A stretch of DNA of 64,000 nt from Acinetobacter rudis (GCF_000829675.1 NZ_BBRX01000023.1:1-64000), one strand, 5' to 3'; shown: positions 54,725-63,616, counted from the first letter of the stretch. Notes: generated by a model from the letters alone, not told the origin. A program made the numbers and translations.

Positions 54725-55144
54725 ATGATTAATTCAATTAAAATTGCGACATGCTACGGGTTATTTGCCCTAGTAGCCACAATCACAAATATATTTACAC
54801 AGGTTGTTTCTATTTACTTTTATACTGGATTACTCCACATTCAGATCTCAATTATTATGGGAACCGCCACAGGTCTTATAATTAAATACCTGTTAGATAA
54901 AAAGTTTATTTTTAAATACCAAACTAAAAACTTAAAACATGAAACCCGAACATTTATACTGTACTTAATCATGGGAATACTTACTACACTTATATTCTTA
55001 AGTTTCGAGCTTGGTTTCCACATTATATATCAAAGTGATGCAATGCGATATTTAGGAGGCATAATTGGTTTAATAATTGGCTATATTTTAAAATACTTTC
55101 TAGATAAATTATTTGTTTTTCAATCGGTTTATTTATATGAATAA
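54725..55144 (+). CDS. GtrA-family membrane protein
   Basis: 139 residues with four transmembrane helices and the GtrA pattern (GLFALVATITNIFTQ, GTATGLIIKYLLDKKFIF, then the paired LGGIIGLIIGYILKYFLDKLFVF). GtrA proteins are thought to flip polyprenyl-phosphate sugars. Rv3789 does so, or recruits, for decaprenyl-phosphoryl-arabinose. It overlaps the DprE1-like gene by eight bases. No distinct Shine-Dalgarno sequence is seen. Confidence 0.85.
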   Translation: MINSIKIATCYGLFALVATITNIFTQVVSIYFYTGLLHIQISIIMGTATGLIIKYLLDKKFIFKYQTKNLKHETRTFILYLIMGILTTLIFLSFELGFHIIYQSDAMRYLGGIIGLIIGYILKYFLDKLFVFQSVYLYE

Positions 55145-56438
55145 AATTCAATCATGGGGAAGATTAACAAATCATAAACATAATATAATTCAACTTAGCA
55201 CACCAAACAGCGTTATTAATCAAATAAGCTCAAATTTAAATCTAGGTATTTCACATGGTATGGGTCGTAGTTATGGTGATGTCGCATTAAATAGAGATCG
55301 TACCTTATGGTTAACAACTCATTTAGATCATCTAATTTCTTTTGATTCATCTACTGGCATATTACATTGTGAGGCAGGTGTGAGCTTGCAAGAAATTCAT
55401 CGCTGTTTAATCCCTCAAGGCTGGATGCTTCCGGTTAGCCCCGGAACTCAAATGATTACTGTAGGCGGTGCAATTGCAAATGATGTGCATGGAAAAAATC
55501 ATCATCGCTATGGTTCATTTGGCGACCATCTCATTTCGATTAAAATCGTGCGTACTACTGGAGAAACAATTGAATGTTCCAGAACCAACAATGCTGAGTG
55601 GTTCTTTGCAACATTGGGAGGGATTGGTTTAACAGGCATTATAGTTGAAGCAATCATCCAACTTCGTGCTGTAGAAGGCCCTTGGGTCCATGCTGAAACA
55701 ATTCCCTATAATCATTTAGACGACTTCTTTGCCTTATCTGATACCTCAGAAGCTGCTTGGGAACACAATGTCTCTTGGATTGACTGTATACGTGGAAAAG
55801 ATGCTCATGGTCTGTTTATACGTGGCAACTTAAAGAATCCGCAGCATAAACGCATACCAATCATTCAAGATCGTAGCTTTCCAATAACCCCTGCATTTTC
55901 TATGGTCAATCGGTTGAGTTTACCGGTATTCAATTTTGCTTATTTTTATGCCAACGCTCTCAAGCGTCAGCCTAAATTCATTCATTATGAAAAATTTTTC
56001 TACCCGCTAGATGCCATACAGCAATGGAATAAAATCTATGGGAAAAAAGGGTTCTACCAATACCAAAGTGTCGTCCCGCGTGAAGTCGCTAAAGAAGCAA
56101 CCCATGAAATGTTAAAAGTAATCAAAAAATCAGGTGAAGGTTCATTTTTAGCAGTGCTCAAAATATTTGGTGAACACGAATCTGGAGGATTACTCAGTTT
56201 TCCACGTGCTGGTGTGACCTTAGCGCTAGATTTTCCCAATCGGGGTACAAAAACTTTAAAACTTTTCAATGAACTTGATCACATCGTTACAGAAGCTCAA
56301 GGCCGACTTTATCTCGCCAAAGACACGCGCATGCCTCGTGCTTTATTTGAATCAGGTTACCCACGCTTTCATGAGTTTTTAAAATATAGAGATCCAGGCA
56401 TGAGTTCAGAAATGTCTCGTCGTTTATTAGGTAGTTAA
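55137..56438 (+). CDS. dprE1: DprE1-like decaprenylphosphoryl-ribose 2'-oxidase subunit
   Basis: 433 residues from ATG 55137, inside the end of gtrA. FAD-binding domain HGMGRSYGDVALN, the GGAIANDVHGKNHHRYGSFG loop (residues 110-129) and GGIGLTGIIVEA are near-identical in pattern to mycobacterial DprE1. The C-terminal substrate domain keeps YLAKDTR (Lys395 equivalent to Lys418). The cysteine that benzothiazinones bind in M. tuberculosis (Cys387) aligns with Ala363 (GVTLALDFP). Oxidises the polyprenyl-phosphoryl ribose to the 2-keto form, working with DprE2. The gene is contiguous with dprE2. Confidence 0.9.
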   Translation: MNKIQSWGRLTNHKHNIIQLSTPNSVINQISSNLNLGISHGMGRSYGDVALNRDRTLWLTTHLDHLISFDSSTGILHCEAGVSLQEIHRCLIPQGWMLPVSPGTQMITVGGAIANDVHGKNHHRYGSFGDHLISIKIVRTTGETIECSRTNNAEWFFATLGGIGLTGIIVEAIIQLRAVEGPWVHAETIPYNHLDDFFALSDTSEAAWEHNVSWIDCIRGKDAHGLFIRGNLKNPQHKRIPIIQDRSFPITPAFSMVNRLSLPVFNFAYFYANALKRQPKFIHYEKFFYPLDAIQQWNKIYGKKGFYQYQSVVPREVAKEATHEMLKVIKKSGEGSFLAVLKIFGEHESGGLLSFPRAGVTLALDFPNRGTKTLKLFNELDHIVTEAQGRLYLAKDTRMPRALFESGYPRFHEFLKYRDPGMSSEMSRRLLGS

Positions 56439-57194
56439 ATGTCACAAAAGTTAAAAATATTAATTGTAGGCGGCACATCTACAATCGCGGAACATTGTGC
56501 TCGGCAATGGTTAAAACAATACGATTGTGAAATCATTTTGTGTGGACGTAATCCAGAGAAACTACAACGTCTGTGTCAAGATCTCAAAGTCAGATACCCC
56601 AAAGCAGAATTACAGCTTAAAACACTCGACTTTTTAGATGCCCATGCTATTGAGCAATATATCAATACGCTCTACCAGCACAGCATCATTGATATTGCAC
56701 TTATCGCTCACGGCGTACTCCCCAACCAAGAACAATGCCAGACAGATCTCAAGCTATGCCAACAAGCAATGCAGATTAATGCGATTTCACCATTACTCTT
56801 TGCTGAGACGATTGCCAAACATATGATTGAAAACAATCATGGCAAACTGGCTGTCATTGGTTCAGTTGCAGGTGACCGAGGTCGTCGCTCTAATTATATT
56901 TACGGTGCAGCAAAGGCAATGATCGACAAGTATATGCAAGGCCTACAACATCGCCTCGCGTTATCACACAGCGTAGTACAAGCGATTTTAATTAAACCCG
57001 GCCCCACTGCTACAGCAATGACCGCTGAACTTGCCCATACTGCTCAACTCGCTCCAGTCGAAGATGTGGCCAAAGACATTATTGAAGCCATTGAAGTGGG
57101 AAAACCAATACTTTACACCCCTAGCAAATGGAGGTTGATTATGCTAATAATTCGTCATATCCCTTTCTTTTTATTTAAGAAAATAGATATTTAA
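56439..57194 (+). CDS. dprE2: DprE2-like short-chain reductase
   Basis: 251 residues. Rossmann GGTSTIAEHCA at the N-terminus, AHGVLPNQ, the catalytic GSVAGDRGRR Ser, and YGAAKAMID (YxxxK). The RGRRSN-YGAAKA combination is that of DprE2, which reduces the 2-keto intermediate with NADH to polyprenyl-phosphoryl-D-arabinose. The C-terminal hydrophobic stretch (LIMLIIRHIPFFLF) may anchor it at the membrane. It starts on the base after the dprE1 stop. It could instead be a general SDR, but context is strong. Confidence 0.88.
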   Translation: MSQKLKILIVGGTSTIAEHCARQWLKQYDCEIILCGRNPEKLQRLCQDLKVRYPKAELQLKTLDFLDAHAIEQYINTLYQHSIIDIALIAHGVLPNQEQCQTDLKLCQQAMQINAISPLLFAETIAKHMIENNHGKLAVIGSVAGDRGRRSNYIYGAAKAMIDKYMQGLQHRLALSHSVVQAILIKPGPTATAMTAELAHTAQLAPVEDVAKDIIEAIEVGKPILYTPSKWRLIMLIIRHIPFFLFKKIDI

Positions 57195-57242
57195 TTCATT
57201 AAAAAAACAACTTGTGATGCACTGAGTCTCACCCATAATTCT

Positions 57243-57281
57243 TTGATAAACATGAGTACTTTTTGCGCTCATGTTTATCAA
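57243..57281. terminator. Bidirectional terminator at the end of the DPA cluster
   Basis: 14-bp perfect stem TTGATAAACATGAG / CTCATGTTTATCAA with an 11-nt loop, between dprE2 and the convergent YeeZ-like gene. Confidence 0.88.
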
Positions 57282-57289
57282 TAGATGAT

Positions 57290-58093
57290 CTACAGCGCAA
57301 TTGCTGCCTGATAGTCAGCAAAACAATCGTTATGCTCAAGTTTAAAACCTAGGTCACGTAACCGTGTCGCATAGATCTTTTTACCACTATAGATCTCGCT
57401 GTCTAAGACCAGCAGTGGTTGTGCCAATTGTTGTTGAAACCATTGAATGATTTGATGTAATGGCATGGGCTGCTGATTAGAGGCAATATAACTTGCTGCA
57501 AAGGGTTCCACGTGAAGTAAATACGCAAGAAATGCAGCTAAATCTTCAATATGAATTCGGTTTGACCAATGAATATTGGGATAATGTTGGGTCGTCTCGG
57601 CCAGTTTCAGCATACGTTGAATAGAGCTTCCGTAGATCCCACTCGGACGAACAATAATGCTTCGCTCTGGGTAAGCCCGCTGCCAAGCTTGCTCCATGTT
57701 CAGTAAAATTTGCCCTTGCTGGTCTATAGGCACAGCAATCGTATCATCATCGATCATCCCGCCCTGATTTTCACCATATACGCGTGTAGATGAAACGACA
57801 ATGACTCGTTGTACTGGGTGTGATGCCAATGCAGTGACGATAGGTTCAACACTCTCAACAAAGCAGTGCTGATAGGCCTCTGCACTTGAATCGGCTGGGG
57901 TCAGTAATACATAAACTGCATCTATGGGTGAAAGTTCGGTTAAATCAAGTGAATGGACATCTTGAATCAGATGATTTGCTGTATCTTCAGCTTTCGGGCT
58001 ACGGCTGATTGTGCTAATTTGATGGCCTTGCCTAATAAGATGTTTGGCAACGCGTTGTGATGTTTTACCATAACCGATAAATAATATATGCAT
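57290..58093 (-). CDS. NAD-dependent epimerase/dehydratase-like protein (YeeZ-like)
   Basis: 267 residues of the extended SDR superfamily: GYGKTSQRVAKHL at the N-terminus (GxGxxG-like), VSSTRVYGENQGG (the atypical YG motif), and VRPSGIYGSS. The usual YxxxK catalytic pair is not evident, as in YeeZ/YbjS-type proteins, so it may bind nucleotide without classical dehydrogenase function. It converges on the DPA cluster and diverges from recG with a 35-bp gap. A link to the DPA system is unlikely but possible. Confidence 0.78.
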   Translation of the reverse strand: MHILFIGYGKTSQRVAKHLIRQGHQISTISRSPKAEDTANHLIQDVHSLDLTELSPIDAVYVLLTPADSSAEAYQHCFVESVEPIVTALASHPVQRVIVVSSTRVYGENQGGMIDDDTIAVPIDQQGQILLNMEQAWQRAYPERSIIVRPSGIYGSSIQRMLKLAETTQHYPNIHWSNRIHIEDLAAFLAYLLHVEPFAASYIASNQQPMPLHQIIQWFQQQLAQPLLVLDSEIYSGKKIYATRLRDLGFKLEHNDCFADYQAAIAL

Positions 58094-58128
58094 TGCATTC
58101 CCTAAATGACATACGAAGATGAGAGGAC

Positions 58129-60174
58129 ATGGCAGCAGTCCATCAATTAAAAGGCGTTGGTTCAGCCTCTGCAGCTTTACTTGAAAAGCTGCATATATTT
58201 AACACAGATGACTTACTGTTTCATCTACCCCGTGACTACGAAGATCGTAGCACGATTATTGCCATGAACCAGCTTCAAGTTGGTCGTAGTTATCTGCTTG
58301 AAGGGATTGTTAAATCTACAGACTTTCCACCAGGAAAACGTAAGTCGATGGCAGTTGCGCTACAAGACGAATTTGGTAGCATCACTTTACGTTTTTATCA
58401 TGTCTATCAAGCACTCACTGAGCGCGCAAAAGTAGGTAATCGTTTGCGCGTATTTGGAGAGGTTCGTGTTGGTGCGCGTGGTTTAGAAATGTATCATCCA
58501 GAAATACAACTCATAACTGCACATACGCCCTTGCCAGATACGCAGCTCACGGCAATTTACCCTTGTACAGAAGGTTTAACACAACCGAAACTGCGAAGTT
58601 ATATCGACCAAGCACTCGAACAATATAGCCATGAACTTGATGAGTTATTACCACAGCGTTATTGCAATGGATATGCGCTCAAACAAGCTCTGCACTATAT
58701 TCATCACCCCCCTGTTGATGCCAATATGTTACAACTGGCACAAGCAGTACACCCTGCTCAACAACGTTTAATCTTTGAAGAACTTGTTGCTCACCAACTC
58801 AGCCTTTTGACACGTCGTGCTTATATTCAACATATTCAAGCACCTGCTTTTGCACCTAGTAAAAAATTTAGTCGACAATTATTAAAAAGCTTACCTTTTG
58901 AAATGACTGGAGCTCAAAAGCGAGTCAGTCAAGAGATTGCACATGATCTTTCACAAAACAAACCGATGTTACGTTTGGTACAAGGTGATGTTGGTGCTGG
59001 AAAAACTTTAGTCGCTGGAGTCGCGGCTTGTCATGCTTTAGAGGAAAATTGGCAAGTGGCTTTGATGGCGCCTACTGAGATTTTAGCTGAGCAGCATTAT
59101 CTTAATTTTAAAAAGTGGTTTGAACCCTTAGGGCTAAATGTTGTTTGGTTAGCTGGGAAGCAAAAAGCAAAACAACGCGCTGAAGCAGAAACACAAATTA
59201 AAACAGGTGATGCACAACTTGTTGTCGGTACACATGCCCTCTTCCAAGAACATGTTGAGTTTCGCAAGTTAGGACTGGTCATCATTGATGAACAACATCG
59301 CTTTGGTGTAGATCAACGTTTGGCACTGCGTAACAAAGGACAGGACAACACCACGCCACATCAGCTTGTCATGACTGCAACCCCAATTCCTCGAACGTTG
59401 GCTATGTCTGCTTATGGTGACTTAGATACTTCCGTCATTGATGAGTTGCCACCGGGTCGTACACCGATTCAAACCGTAACGATTCCTTTAGATCGTCGTG
59501 AAGAGGTATTGGCACGTATCGCCACTAACTGTAGCGAAGGTAAACAAGCTTATTGGGTTTGCACCTTGGTTGAACAATCCGAAACCTTAGATGCTCAAGC
59601 CGCTGAGGCCACTTTTCAAGATATTCAAACGCGTTTTCCTGAGTTAAAAATTGGCTTAGTCCATGGCAAAATGAAAGCGGATGATAAACAAAATGTCATG
59701 CAACAGTTTAAAGACAATCAACTTCAGCTGTTGATTGCAACCACTGTGATCGAAGTGGGTGTAGATGTTCCTAATGCTTCTATTATGGTAATTGAAAATG
59801 CAGAGCGCCTCGGTCTATCACAGCTCCACCAATTACGTGGCCGTGTTGGACGAGGTGCGCAGGCCAGCTTCTGCGCTCTACTCTACAAACATCCTTTATC
59901 GCAGAATGGCCAAGAACGCTTACGCATTTTGCGCGAAAGTAATGACGGTTTTGTAATTGCAGAAAAAGATCTAGAGATTCGAGGGCCGGGTGAATTACTT
60001 GGAACCAAGCAAACTGGGGATTTAGGGTTTAGAGTTGCGAAGCTTGAACGTGATCAGCACCTGCTTGATCAAGCACATCAAGTTGCAGGCAAAATCTTAG
60101 CTGAACACCCTGATCAGGTTGAAGCGCTACTACAACGTTGGCTGCCTCAAGCCCCACGTTATGCTTATGTTTAA
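58129..60174 (+). CDS. recG: ATP-dependent DNA helicase RecG
   Basis: 681 residues. Wedge domain at the N-terminus (LEKLHIFNTDDLLFHLPRDYEDR), helicase motif I GDVGAGKTLVAG, II DEQHRFGV, III TATPIPRTLA, and VI HQLRGRVGRGAQAS. Reverses stalled replication forks and processes Holliday junctions. Full length and intact. GAGAGG precedes the ATG. Head to head with the YeeZ-like gene. Confidence 0.97.
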   Translation: MAAVHQLKGVGSASAALLEKLHIFNTDDLLFHLPRDYEDRSTIIAMNQLQVGRSYLLEGIVKSTDFPPGKRKSMAVALQDEFGSITLRFYHVYQALTERAKVGNRLRVFGEVRVGARGLEMYHPEIQLITAHTPLPDTQLTAIYPCTEGLTQPKLRSYIDQALEQYSHELDELLPQRYCNGYALKQALHYIHHPPVDANMLQLAQAVHPAQQRLIFEELVAHQLSLLTRRAYIQHIQAPAFAPSKKFSRQLLKSLPFEMTGAQKRVSQEIAHDLSQNKPMLRLVQGDVGAGKTLVAGVAACHALEENWQVALMAPTEILAEQHYLNFKKWFEPLGLNVVWLAGKQKAKQRAEAETQIKTGDAQLVVGTHALFQEHVEFRKLGLVIIDEQHRFGVDQRLALRNKGQDNTTPHQLVMTATPIPRTLAMSAYGDLDTSVIDELPPGRTPIQTVTIPLDRREEVLARIATNCSEGKQAYWVCTLVEQSETLDAQAAEATFQDIQTRFPELKIGLVHGKMKADDKQNVMQQFKDNQLQLLIATTVIEVGVDVPNASIMVIENAERLGLSQLHQLRGRVGRGAQASFCALLYKHPLSQNGQERLRILRESNDGFVIAEKDLEIRGPGELLGTKQTGDLGFRVAKLERDQHLLDQAHQVAGKILAEHPDQVEALLQRWLPQAPRYAYV

Positions 60175-60194
60175 TTGCTTTATTCCTTCTCTTA

Positions 60195-60626
60195 TTAGGG
60201 AGAAGGTGAAGCAGAAATCGGCCGCTCACCCAGTACTTCGACCAAGCGTAATAAGTAACCATCAGGATCTTGAACCAGAAACTGTCGTTGACCATGTTCG
60301 ATATGGTCCGCACGATACCAACGCTCTTCAGGCTCTGCAAATAAAGGCCAATTGGCTTGTGCCAAACGTGACAGTATAGGTGCTAAAGCTGTCACTTCCA
60401 TTTGAAAATTAATCCCTCGTCCAAAAGGTACACTCAACTCAGCCGTCACCCATTGATCTTCCTGAACTTGCTCTAGCATAAACTGTACACCGGCTAAATC
60501 CAGATAGACAAACCCCTCTTCCACTCGCTCATAACTTAAATCAAACCCCAGATAATCGATCCAAAAACGTCGACTAGCAACCAGATCACTCACAATCAAT
60601 TCAGGAACAAGTTTGTTATATTGCAT
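60195..60626 (-). CDS. VOC superfamily (glyoxalase/bleomycin-resistance) protein
   Basis: 143 residues: LIVSDLVASRRFWIDYLGF (first beta-alpha-beta unit) and DPDGYLLRLVE (second). Resembles BleO-type binding proteins. The sequence says binding fold only; true resistance function is not supported by context. A conserved metal-Glu near the C-terminus is not certain. Confidence 0.8.
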   Translation of the reverse strand: MQYNKLVPELIVSDLVASRRFWIDYLGFDLSYERVEEGFVYLDLAGVQFMLEQVQEDQWVTAELSVPFGRGINFQMEVTALAPILSRLAQANWPLFAEPEERWYRADHIEHGQRQFLVQDPDGYLLRLVEVLGERPISASPSP

Positions 60627-60671
60627 AATGATATTGCTCTTTAGCTCAGTAATTTAAGGCTATGTCATGGC

Positions 60672-61508
60672 TTAGGGCTGATCAGTACATAACTTGATAT
60701 TGCGCTGTAATTCTTTGACCAGTTTTTGTGCATCAGAATCGCCCTGATCTGCCGCTTGCTGCAACCACTGTTGAGCTTTAGCTCGATTGGGACTAAAGCC
60801 ATTTTTGCCATAACAAGCATTTAGACCGAGGTTTAACTGGGCATCTTTATTTCCTTGTTTTGCAGCTGCCAGATACCATTGATTAGAAATTTCAGGATTT
60901 TTTTCTAGACCCATGCCATCTTGATACATCACACCAAGATTATACTTAGCTATAGCTTCACCATTTTCGGCAGCTTGCTTATACCAATAAAAGGCCTTTT
61001 GATAATCCTGCTTGACCTCTCGCCCCTGATCATAAAGAAAACCGAGCTTTAGACGTGCATCATTGGAGCCCAATTCTGCAGATTTTTCTAGTAAGGAAAT
61101 TGCTTTAGGAATGTCTTTACCACCCCCCATGCCTTCCTCATACAGATAGGCCAAAGCGCGCATTGCTTCACGTTCGCCTTGATCCACAGACTTTTGTAAG
61201 TAATATCGAGCCTTAACATAATCCACAGCAGCACCTTGACCTTGCTGATACATCAGTCCAAGGTTCAATAAAGCTATCGCATCATCCTTTACTGCAGCCT
61301 TTTCAAACCACTTCAGTGCCTGCGTATAGTTCTGCTTTACACCATTACCCGTGTAATAACGTCCAGCTAAATCAAACTGTGCCGACAGACTGCCTTTACG
61401 TGCTTTATGCTGGAGTTCAACTACTTCCCAATCTGGAGCAGCGATACTGTATTGAGTCAATGTATATAAGCATATGATCACTAACGATTTAAATATTGTT
61501 CTCTGCAT
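60672..61508 (-). CDS. Secreted Sel1-repeat protein
   Basis: 278 residues. An N-terminal signal peptide (about 1-23, FKSLVIICLYTLTQYSIA then AAPD), followed by about six Sel1-like repeats, each about 36 residues (for example AALKWFEKAAVKDDAIAL, LGVMYQDGMGLEK, and NLGLNACYGKNG). Sel1 proteins act as adaptors in envelope or signalling complexes. This is the second Sel1-bearing protein in the window, the first being the candidate transferase at 51706. Tandem location is suggestive only. Confidence 0.85.
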   Translation of the reverse strand: MQRTIFKSLVIICLYTLTQYSIAAPDWEVVELQHKARKGSLSAQFDLAGRYYTGNGVKQNYTQALKWFEKAAVKDDAIALLNLGLMYQQGQGAAVDYVKARYYLQKSVDQGEREAMRALAYLYEEGMGGGKDIPKAISLLEKSAELGSNDARLKLGFLYDQGREVKQDYQKAFYWYKQAAENGEAIAKYNLGVMYQDGMGLEKNPEISNQWYLAAAKQGNKDAQLNLGLNACYGKNGFSPNRAKAQQWLQQAADQGDSDAQKLVKELQRNIKLCTDQP

Positions 61509-61751
61509 ACTCTAGTTGTCTTGATCGATCTGGCATTCATAAGTAGATTATGGATATTAAACTAACAAACCTTTTTTTGCGCTGCATTTTTTTAAAGTTG
61601 CTTTTAACTCTTGGCATCAAAAATATTCCTTTAGTCTTATTTGACATAAACAGAACAGTTTTAGCGCTAGCAATAGCGCAGCATAATTTAAGTTTATTCG
61701 GCGCCTACCCATCAAACAAATCAAAAATAAAAAGACATTTGAGATATAAAA

Positions 61752-62393
61752 ATGCTCGCAAAATCTCTCAATCATCTCATCAGCAAATTTAAAGGGTTGA
61801 TGCCTTGTCAACTTTGCGGACTAGACCCGCAACAAGCTCACTCTCTTTGCCATGACTGTTGGCATGACTTACCGTGGTTTAATCAATATATACAGCGACG
61901 ACATTGTCGTATTTTAGCGGCGTGTTGTTATCGTTTTCCGATTGATCGTATTATTCATCAATACAAATATGAACAGCAGCTACACTATCAAACTGTATTG
62001 AAACACTGTTTACTTCACTTGGCTTTGCCTCAAGTCGATGCAGTCGTTGCCATGCCTATTTCACGACAACGCTTAGTACAACGTGGCTACAATCAAATGC
62101 AAATTATTGCTCAATCTATCGCAGCCCAACATCAGCTTGCACTGTGGCAACCGGTCATTCGAACAGCACAACATTCACAAAAAGGTTTATCCCGCCTAGA
62201 ACGATTGCAAGCAATCGACAAGCAGTTTCAAATTAAGGCCAGTGAATATCGACGCTATCAACGTGTACTGGTTTTAGATGATGTGGTGACCACCGGAAGT
62301 TCCTTTGCGGCCATGCAGCAGGCACTGCAACGCTTAGGCTGCACTCAAATTGAATTGGCCTGCATCGCTGTTGCGAGTCCTAAAATACGCTAA
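61752..62393 (+). CDS. comF: ComF family phosphoribosyltransferase-like protein
   Basis: 213 residues. N-terminal four-Cys zinc ribbon (CQLCG and CHDC), then the PRTase core RVLVLDDVVTTGSS (PRPP loop) preceded by RLVQRGYNQ. ComF proteins take part in DNA uptake with ComEC-type channels, and Acinetobacter is naturally competent, so competence is the likely role. The start uses ATG 61752 in an AT-rich gap where nothing else was found. It is closed by a 21-bp hairpin. Confidence 0.9.
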   Translation: MLAKSLNHLISKFKGLMPCQLCGLDPQQAHSLCHDCWHDLPWFNQYIQRRHCRILAACCYRFPIDRIIHQYKYEQQLHYQTVLKHCLLHLALPQVDAVVAMPISRQRLVQRGYNQMQIIAQSIAAQHQLALWQPVIRTAQHSQKGLSRLERLQAIDKQFQIKASEYRRYQRVLVLDDVVTTGSSFAAMQQALQRLGCTQIELACIAVASPKIR

Positions 62394-62440
62394 GTCGATG
62401 TACGGTTAAACCCTAAAGCTTTAACTGTACATCGACTTAG
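62390..62440. terminator. Terminator between comF and NUDIX gene
   Basis: Arms of 21 nt (CTAAGTCGATGTAC continuing through GTTAAA) pair with one G-U wobble around a 9-nt loop. It begins at the comF stop and serves both convergent genes. Confidence 0.88.
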
Positions 62441-62466
62441 ACATCTATCCTTGGCATCAAAAGATG

Positions 62467-62865
62467 CTACACGGTCTGTGTGTGTTGACGATACCAAGGG
62501 ATTACGATCTGTTTGGTCAAGGGAGCTAAAGGAAGCTCTTGCTCATCTAAATCTATCCACTGCATTTCAGCAATTTCAGCGGCAATCTTTGGTGTGCCCA
62601 TCAAACGGACTTGATAAAGATAACTGACTAGCAGATGATCGGCCTCATTGGCAGCTGGTGTTTCAAAGCGACCAATAAATTGTTCAATTTCAGCCTGCAC
62701 TCCAATCTCTTCTGCAATCTCGCGCAGCATTGTTTGCTGCGAAGACTCGCCAAGCTCTAATTTGCCACCAACTTGCATAAAGTATTGTGTTTTATGTTTG
62801 CGCACCAAAAGTAATTGCCCAACAGCATTACTAATGACTGCTGCTGCAACAGTAATTGTCTTCAT
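62467..62865 (-). CDS. NUDIX hydrolase
   Basis: 132 residues from ATG 62865. The Nudix box is complete: GKLELGESSQQTMLREIAEE followed by IGV (GX5EX7REUXEEXGU), so it hydrolyses a nucleoside diphosphate-linked compound with Mg2+. The start overlaps the stop of the LOG-family gene (TGATG), giving translational coupling. MutT-like clean-up of oxidised nucleotides is the default guess. Confidence 0.9.
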   Translation of the reverse strand: MKTITVAAAVISNAVGQLLLVRKHKTQYFMQVGGKLELGESSQQTMLREIAEEIGVQAEIEQFIGRFETPAANEADHLLVSYLYQVRLMGTPKIAAEIAEMQWIDLDEQELPLAPLTKQIVIPWYRQHTQTV

Positions 62866-63461
62866 CAGTTCGCCGTCGAATATTGTGGGCGTTCTTGTTG
62901 TCCCCATTTTGGCTCAGGTGCAACAAAACGATCAAATGCAGATAAGATATCTTCTACGTGCTCAGCACAAATCAAATGATCTACAAACCGCTGTTTAGTA
63001 AACTCTTTCTCAGCTGTCAGTTGAATGAAACGAATTAAATCATCATAAAAACCATCAACGTTTAAAAAAGCACATGGTTTTAAATGAATTCCAAGTTGTG
63101 CCCAAGTCCATTGCTCAAATATCTCTTCTAAAGTTCCTGCACCACCTGGCATAGCGATAAAACCATCAGATAGCTCAGACATTTTTGTTTTACGCTGATG
63201 CATATCATCCACCACATAAAGTTCAGTCAAATCTGGATGAGCCAGCTCAGCATCTACCAAATGTTTGGGAATAACACCAATCACTTGACCACCAGCAGCT
63301 AAGGCACTATCAGCAACCACTCCCATCAAACCTGAACGACCACCACCATAAACTAAGGTTTTACCTTGCTTTGCGATCATTTCACCAGTTTGTCTTGCTT
63401 GTACAGTAAACTCAGTTGCTGAACCAAAAGAAGAGCCGCAGTAAACTGCAATAGACTTCAT
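62865..63461 (-). CDS. LOG-family (lysine decarboxylase-like) cytokinin riboside 5'-monophosphate phosphoribohydrolase
   Basis: 198 residues with the LOG motifs GGGRSGLMGVVAD and MPGGAGTLEEIFEQWTW (PGGxGTxxE). In plants and bacteria LOG proteins hydrolyse nucleoside monophosphates to the free base and ribose 5-phosphate; bacterial members usually act on AMP-like nucleotides. Its coupling to a NUDIX gene fits nucleotide salvage or damage clean-up. The often-seen annotation as lysine decarboxylase is unlikely. Confidence 0.9.
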   Translation of the reverse strand: MKSIAVYCGSSFGSATEFTVQARQTGEMIAKQGKTLVYGGGRSGLMGVVADSALAAGGQVIGVIPKHLVDAELAHPDLTELYVVDDMHQRKTKMSELSDGFIAMPGGAGTLEEIFEQWTWAQLGIHLKPCAFLNVDGFYDDLIRFIQLTAEKEFTKQRFVDHLICAEHVEDILSAFDRFVAPEPKWGQQERPQYSTAN

Positions 63462-63616
63462 AAATCACTACCTTTTCGAGATGTTATGTTGAAAAATTAT
63501 CAAGCATGCAAATTTTTTAATCATTTAACGATACAATTTGTGCTTTTAGGCAATTCCTTGTCTAAAATACACTCGTCCCATTAAGAACCAATACTGCGCT
63601 GGGGAGAGAAGCCACT

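Noticed and set aside
61550..61811. 80-aa plus and 64-aa minus frames between the Sel1 and comF genes
   Set aside because: Overlapping comF start region or AT-rich noise; no ribosome site, no recognisable motif.
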